This document shows, in pieces, positions 60,018-64,000 of a DNA stretch of 64,000 nt; within the stretch, counting starts at the first letter, position 1, and the number at the start of each line of letters is the position of its first letter. Under the pieces are notes generated by a model. That model did no database searches, was not told the DNA's origin, and saw only the letters and a program-made list of their open reading frames with translations. The translations under genes and the position numbers were made by a program. Source of the DNA: Candidatus Hydrogenedentota bacterium (GTDB taxonomy: Bacteria > Hydrogenedentota > Hydrogenedentia > Hydrogenedentales > SLHB01); NCBI GenBank assembly GCA_035416745.1, contig DAOLNV010000004.1:9775-73774 (forward strand), read 5' to 3'.

Positions 60018-61562
60018 TTACGGTTCGATACGGATTTCGGCCCAGATGAGCTCCTGTTCAGGCTGCTCGGGGCGTTGCTGGATGTGGATTTCGGTGTAGC
60101 CGTCTTTGAGTGCGTCCAGAGGGCAGGTGAACTGGACCGCTCGCACGACGCCGGGGTATTGGCCGGGGTCCGGGCGGTCCTCGATGGGCGCGCAGGGCTG
60201 CCCGTTGACAGTGGCGTCAAACACGGCGGCCCCGGTCCCCTCCTTCTGGGCAAGCCCGGCGATGAAGGTGGCCGTTCCGGTTTTTGGGGCGGGGCCGGTG
60301 TAGAGATTGAACGTGCCCCCGGCATGACCGTTCACGGGAAGCCTCGCTCCGTTGGACACGCCGGCGGGCACCGTGTCGTGAAACGCCTGGATGTGACGGC
60401 GGGGAAGACGGGCGCAGACATCGGGTCCGAGGCCTTGTTCGAGAAGAATGCGATAGTCGCTCGTACTTACCGGTATGGTGCCTGAGTCCATGAAGTTGAA
60501 CAGATAGATCTGGTTCGCCCCGCGATGCCACGAGGCGGCCGCAAAACCCCGGCAGGATTCAAGGGTGTTGGCCACCGCGCCGCCGCCGGGGTAACCCCGC
60601 ACGTTGAACTCGAGTCCGGGCGCGATAATCACGCGCGCGGCCGCATCACCCATTCGTTCACGCCACAACTCGACGGGTATGTCGAAATCGGAGGAGGTCC
60701 AGAACGGCGTAGGCACGAGCATGTCGACAAGCCCCTCTTTTGCCCAGGTGATGCCGTCCATGCCAAGGCCCGCCGCGGCGTCCGGATGCGCAGGCACGCG
60801 CGCGCCGAGCTGGATCGCGTGGCCGCGCTTCTTCGACCATTCCCCGGTCAGCGCGCGCACGTCGCGCATGAACTGCGTGAGGATTTTGCACCCCTCCGCT
60901 TCTTCGCCGGGAGCGAAATGGTACCCGAAACGCATCCAATCCAGTTCCAGCCCGTCGGGGTCGTAGCGTTCGAGCAGTTCGCGGATGAAAGCCATATTGT
61001 GTTCGCGCACCGCGGGGACGCCGTAGTTGAGGGCGCGGTCGATCCAGCCTGAGCCGCCCGGCACGCGCCAGTATTCGGGGTGCTGGACCCAGAATGTGCT
61101 GTGCATGAAGTTCTTGGGGTCTGAGACGTCGTGCACGTCGTTCATGCGCATCGACAGCCACGGGGAGATGCCTTTTTCGCGGGACCGGGCGATCCATACG
61201 GCGTAGGGGTCGAGGCCGCGCTCGTCGAGCAGCTTCGCGTTGGCCGCCCAAGGACCGCCGAACCCCGGCTCCGGGGCATTCTGGCTGCCCTGGTCCCAGA
61301 TGGCGTCGCGCACGGCGCTGCGGTAACTCGCGCGCATGGCGTTGGGATTCAAGAACAGGTGGCTGACCTTCGTGCTGGCATACTGGTCGACGAAGGCGCG
61401 AAGGCCTTCGATGGTCATATCGTCCGCGGTGCGGCTGCCGAAGAAATGGCTGTTGTCCTCGTTGATTACCAGGCCGCGCGGTTCCTGGGCCGTTGCCGAA
61501 AAGCTCACGCCTGACGCAACGGCAACAAGAAGCGCGATACTTCCTCGTGATACGTTCCACAT
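60018..61562 (-). CDS. Exported glycosyl-hydrolase-like TIM-barrel protein
   Basis: 514 residues, AGGAAAGGAA before the ATG, signal peptide ending FSATAQ. The TIM-barrel part resembles glycosyl-hydrolase-like GHL10/DUF4015-type proteins: VSHLFLNPNAMRASY, GISPWLSMRMNDVHD, YDPDGLELDWMRFGYHF with the Asp/Glu pair near the C-terminal barrel face, and GMDGITWAKEGLVDMLVPTPFW. The last 130 residues are a beta domain. The catalytic residues are not certain. It is the first gene of a two-gene unit with the GH-A glycosidase. Confidence 0.75.
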   Translation of the reverse strand: MWNVSRGSIALLVAVASGVSFSATAQEPRGLVINEDNSHFFGSRTADDMTIEGLRAFVDQYASTKVSHLFLNPNAMRASYRSAVRDAIWDQGSQNAPEPGFGGPWAANAKLLDERGLDPYAVWIARSREKGISPWLSMRMNDVHDVSDPKNFMHSTFWVQHPEYWRVPGGSGWIDRALNYGVPAVREHNMAFIRELLERYDPDGLELDWMRFGYHFAPGEEAEGCKILTQFMRDVRALTGEWSKKRGHAIQLGARVPAHPDAAAGLGMDGITWAKEGLVDMLVPTPFWTSSDFDIPVELWRERMGDAAARVIIAPGLEFNVRGYPGGGAVANTLESCRGFAAASWHRGANQIYLFNFMDSGTIPVSTSDYRILLEQGLGPDVCARLPRRHIQAFHDTVPAGVSNGARLPVNGHAGGTFNLYTGPAPKTGTATFIAGLAQKEGTGAAVFDATVNGQPCAPIEDRPDPGQYPGVVRAVQFTCPLDALKDGYTEIHIQQRPEQPEQELIWAEIRIEP

Positions 61563-61866
61563 GCTTCGTTTCCTTTCCTGGATGGATGCGGTTCACGCAT
61601 GGAATAACGGAACCAGTATCTCCAGACCAGTGCGATCATAGCAAATGAAAAAGCGCCCTTGGCCTCTTTCAATCAACCCCCTGAAATCGGCCCGAGCCGG
61701 CCGAACGGGCTGGTCCGCCTGGTATGTTCAGCGCTTTGCTGTTGAGCACCGTTGTGAGACCAGGTCCGGCGGCCGTCGAGAATGTGACCGGCGGGGGCGC
61801 CGGGCCTACACGGGAAAAGGCCGCTTGGGCTCTCTTAGACTGGCCCGGTCAAATCAACGGTCCGGG
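61563..61866. other. Intergenic stretch without recognised features
   Basis: 304 bp between the glycosidase-like gene and the DUF2161 gene, both leftward. It should hold the promoter of the former and the terminator of the latter. I see no convincing gene or hairpin. Confidence 0.4.
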
Positions 61867-62643
61867 CTACTCTCTCTCCTTCTCCTGCATGCGCGCGATT
61901 TGGTTCCGGTAGTGCTCGGCGAGGCCGGGGTACTCCTTGAGGGCGCTACGGCCGGCGTCTTTCAGGCGGTAGACGCCCCGGTCCACGCGCTCGAACCAAT
62001 CGTAGACGTTGTTGTATAGGATGTCCCGTGTCTTGGGACCGGTACCCAGATTGCGCAACGCGGCGGGCGAACAGTCGCCGAGCGCTTCGAGGCCGCAGGC
62101 GATGTGTATGGCGTTCTCGCGGTAGGCGGTAACCAGTTTGCGTCCCGTGCTGCCGCCGCGGTTGAAGTCTCCGGAACGTCCCTCTACTTCACGCAGGAGC
62201 GCGCCCCGCCGCCGGGAGTCTCGTTTGCGGGCGAACGGCGTCGGATGGAATACGATCTGGAGCCGGGGCCGCCCTGCCGTGAAAGACACAAGAATAAGAC
62301 CCAATTCCAAGCGGCGGAGAAGGTGGCGGAGCCTGCGCCAGTGTTTTCCGCGCAGAGGTTCGGCGGGACGCGGCAGGGCCACGTAGACCGCGTCGGCGAC
62401 GCGCTGCCGATCGGCGGCCTGAGCCAACAGCGACACCGTGAAGCTCCGCTTGAGTTCGACGACGACCGTGTGCCCATCCCGGGTCCCGACGATGTCGCAA
62501 TCATTGACTTCGCTGCGCACGGTATAACCCTGGGACTCGAGGAAGGCGGTCACGGGCCGCGCAAGCTCGGTTTCGTACCGGGGCCGGGTTGTTTTGTCTC
62601 GGGGCATCGCTTTGGCGTCTTTGTACAGCCTGTCGAGAGGCAC
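61867..62643 (-). CDS. DUF2161 putative PD-(D/E)XK phosphodiesterase
   Basis: 258 residues (246 if started at the internal ATG 62607, which may be the real start). The nuclease-fold core is RYETELARPVTAFLESQGY, then EVNDCDIVGTRDGHTVVVELKRS, giving Asp50 ... Glu63-x-Lys65 of the PD-(D/E)XK type. A winged-helix-like C-terminal part (LGTGPKTRDILYNNVYDWFE, RVDRGVYRLKDAG) could bind DNA. The family function is unknown. No restriction or toxin genes adjoin it. Confidence 0.8.
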   Translation of the reverse strand: MPLDRLYKDAKAMPRDKTTRPRYETELARPVTAFLESQGYTVRSEVNDCDIVGTRDGHTVVVELKRSFTVSLLAQAADRQRVADAVYVALPRPAEPLRGKHWRRLRHLLRRLELGLILVSFTAGRPRLQIVFHPTPFARKRDSRRRGALLREVEGRSGDFNRGGSTGRKLVTAYRENAIHIACGLEALGDCSPAALRNLGTGPKTRDILYNNVYDWFERVDRGVYRLKDAGRSALKEYPGLAEHYRNQIARMQEKERE

Positions 62644-62728
62644 GCTTCTCCCCCACCGCTATCCAACAAGACCGGGGACCGTGCTGCCGGATGGTATAGC
62701 CGCCCGTACGTTGCGGTCCCCGTTCAAA

Positions 62729-63868
62729 TCACGCGTTGCCGAGATTGCGGAATAGGTAAACGCCCTCTTTCCCCGGAGCAATGACGTCTTTCCAGCCGTT
62801 CCCGTCGAGGTCGGCGACCCAGAAATAGATGCCGGCCCCGCTGCATTCTTTCCGATCGCCGTAGTCGATTGTCCGGCGGACGAATTCGCCGCCCTTGATC
62901 TCGAAGTAGTAGATGCCTACGGGATCATCCGCGCCGGGGTCGGTGGCATGCGCGTAATAGCGCTTGCCAGTAATGAGCTCGACTTGGCCGTCGTTGTCGA
63001 TGTCGACCAGCTGCATGTCGTGGTATTGGGAGCGTTCGGTGTCGATGTCGTGCTTGACCCACGTGCGGTTGCCGTTGCCGTCGCGCTTCTGTTCATACCA
63101 GGCAAGGCCGTAGTCGTGGCCCGCGCCGACGATGAGGTCGTTGAGCCCGTCGCCATTGACGTCATGGACCAGGATCGGCACGCTGGCGGAAGGAACGAGG
63201 GTGAACTCGGGATGCAGGACCCACTCGCCGCCCAAGGGGTTCTCGGGGGCTTCCAGCCAGCCGCTTGCCAGGACGATATCGGGGCGGCCGTCGCCGTTGA
63301 TATCGCCGAAGCCCAGACCATGCCCGCTATTCTTGCTGTACACCACGAATTCGTCGAATTTGCCCGCTCCCTTGCCGTTGGCGTCTTTCACGAGCTTGAA
63401 GACGCGGACAGGGCCGCCCGGCGTGTTGGGGATGATCTCGAGCTCGCCGTCCTGATCGATGTCAAAACAGCAGGGGCGCTCGATGTTGCCGACCTCGGCG
63501 ATGTCGTGGACGGTCCACTCGACGGGCTGGCCCTTGGGATTCTCGCGCCACGTCAGCTTCATGCCGAACCAGGCGCCGCTCACAATATCGACATACCCGT
63601 CGCCGTTGACATCGAGGGGGATGTCGGCGAAATCATCGAAGTAGTCATCGACGGCTTTGACGTCACAGATCTTGTGGCTCTTCGTAAAATCGGGGCCTTC
63701 GAACCAGTAGCCGCCCGACACGATGTCCATAACACCGTCGTTGTTGACGTCGCAGGCGCACGCCGCCTCATACACCACGTCGCCAATGCGCGTCTTCTGG
63801 AATTTCAACATCGGGGTCTCCTCCGCTGCCGTCGCAACCAGTACCACAACCATTGCCCATGCCGTCAT
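62729..63868 (-). CDS. Exported FG-GAP/VCBS-repeat beta-propeller protein
   Basis: 379 residues, CAGGAGG 6 nt before the ATG, short signal peptide. Seven repeats each hold a calcium-binding loop of D-x-N/D-x-D-G type: DVNNDGVMDIVSG, DVNGDGYVDIVSG, DIDQDGELEII, DINGDGRPDIVLA, DVNGDGLNDLIVG, DIDNDGQVELITG and DLDGNGWKDVIAP. This builds a seven-bladed integrin-like propeller. Such proteins are common in this group and may bind polysaccharide or other proteins at the cell surface. No enzyme domain is attached. Confidence 0.9.
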   Translation of the reverse strand: MTAWAMVVVLVATAAEETPMLKFQKTRIGDVVYEAACACDVNNDGVMDIVSGGYWFEGPDFTKSHKICDVKAVDDYFDDFADIPLDVNGDGYVDIVSGAWFGMKLTWRENPKGQPVEWTVHDIAEVGNIERPCCFDIDQDGELEIIPNTPGGPVRVFKLVKDANGKGAGKFDEFVVYSKNSGHGLGFGDINGDGRPDIVLASGWLEAPENPLGGEWVLHPEFTLVPSASVPILVHDVNGDGLNDLIVGAGHDYGLAWYEQKRDGNGNRTWVKHDIDTERSQYHDMQLVDIDNDGQVELITGKRYYAHATDPGADDPVGIYYFEIKGGEFVRRTIDYGDRKECSGAGIYFWVADLDGNGWKDVIAPGKEGVYLFRNLGNA

Positions 63869-64000
63869 TGCGCACCTCCTGCACTGTGTTGTCTTGAAAG
63901 AGCTATCCTAGCAAAACGCCACCCGCCGGGGAAAGCATTTCGCCATGCGTCCGGGGGCGAGAGTGGCTGTTCCAGAAGACGTCTGCGTACAGGAAAGACG

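Noticed and set aside
62729..63868. Regarding the DUF2161 and VCBS genes as a defence island
   Set aside because: Only one nuclease-fold protein is present, with no methylase, helicase or other defence partner. The neighbour is a surface propeller protein.

Overview
The window is GC-rich bacterial chromosome, dense in genes, with no rRNA, tRNA, CRISPR array, transposase or phage gene that I can see. Gene content points to the Planctomycetes-Lentisphaerae-Hydrogenedentes type of organism, and Candidatus Hydrogenedentota is my best guess. The pointers are many large prepilin-like proteins with an H-x-PGG-x-NVL-xx-DGHVEF tail, DUF1080, DUF4838, sulfatase and Tat-exported Gfo/Idh/MocA proteins, TIM-barrel sugar isomerases and VCBS-repeat proteins. 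This is inference from family content; no taxonomic marker gene is present.

Layout. 1-4.1 kb: the 3' part of an MFS / acyltransferase / acyl-ligase fusion, then an alpha/beta hydrolase. 4.4-14 kb: sugar genes (DUF1080 protein, two sugar isomerases, an AGE-family epimerase, a large LamG protein, a Tat-exported oxidoreductase). 14.2-16.6 kb: two prepilin-like genes on the minus strand. 17.1-19.1 kb: DCC-family protein, thioesterase and exported PHP metallohydrolase. 19.3-23.2 kb: a leftward ferrous iron operon (DtxR-type repressor, FeoA, FeoA, FeoB, a 53-residue Cys-rich protein, a DUF4491 protein) with a clear promoter and operator. 23.3-25.9 kb: DUF481 outer-membrane protein, a small anchored protein and a phosphoesterase. 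26.0-32.7 kb: five tandem prepilin-like genes, each with its own promoter, long leader and terminator. 32.8-42.4 kb: VanZ protein, sulfatase, sialidase-like protein, a small operon with a frameshifted DUF4258 gene, a beta-propeller/phosphoesterase and a DUF4838 protein. 42.6-47.7 kb: an outer-membrane porin and a tripartite tricarboxylate transporter whose binding protein and small membrane subunit are fused. 47.9-64 kb: exported carbohydrate enzymes (double alpha/beta hydrolase, CBM-glycosidase, Gfo/Idh/MocA, sialate O-acetylesterase, two glycosidase-like proteins, VCBS protein), plus a squalene/phytoene synthase, a URO-D family protein and a DUF2161 nuclease-fold protein.

Together the genes fit a heterotroph that takes apart complex, sulfated or acylated, possibly sialylated glycans outside the cytoplasm, imports products through the porin and the TTT carrier, and scavenges ferrous iron.

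The most unusual feature is the set of seven prepilin-like paralogs. Each is a stand-alone transcription unit with a sigma70-like promoter (17-18 bp spacer) and a GC-rich terminator hairpin. The five tandem genes carry a GACG-n3-CGTC type dyad just upstream of the -35 box; between two of them both arms change together so that symmetry is kept. They also have roughly 180-200 nt leaders with a near-perfect complement of the 16S rRNA 3' end (GGAGGTGAT) about 100 nt before the start codon, stronger than the true ribosome binding site. The porin leader carries a related element. Two paralogs are near-identical and lie inverted around the iron operon, and one paralog looks like a mosaic of two others. 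I treat this as a candidate undescribed regulated, recombining surface-protein system.
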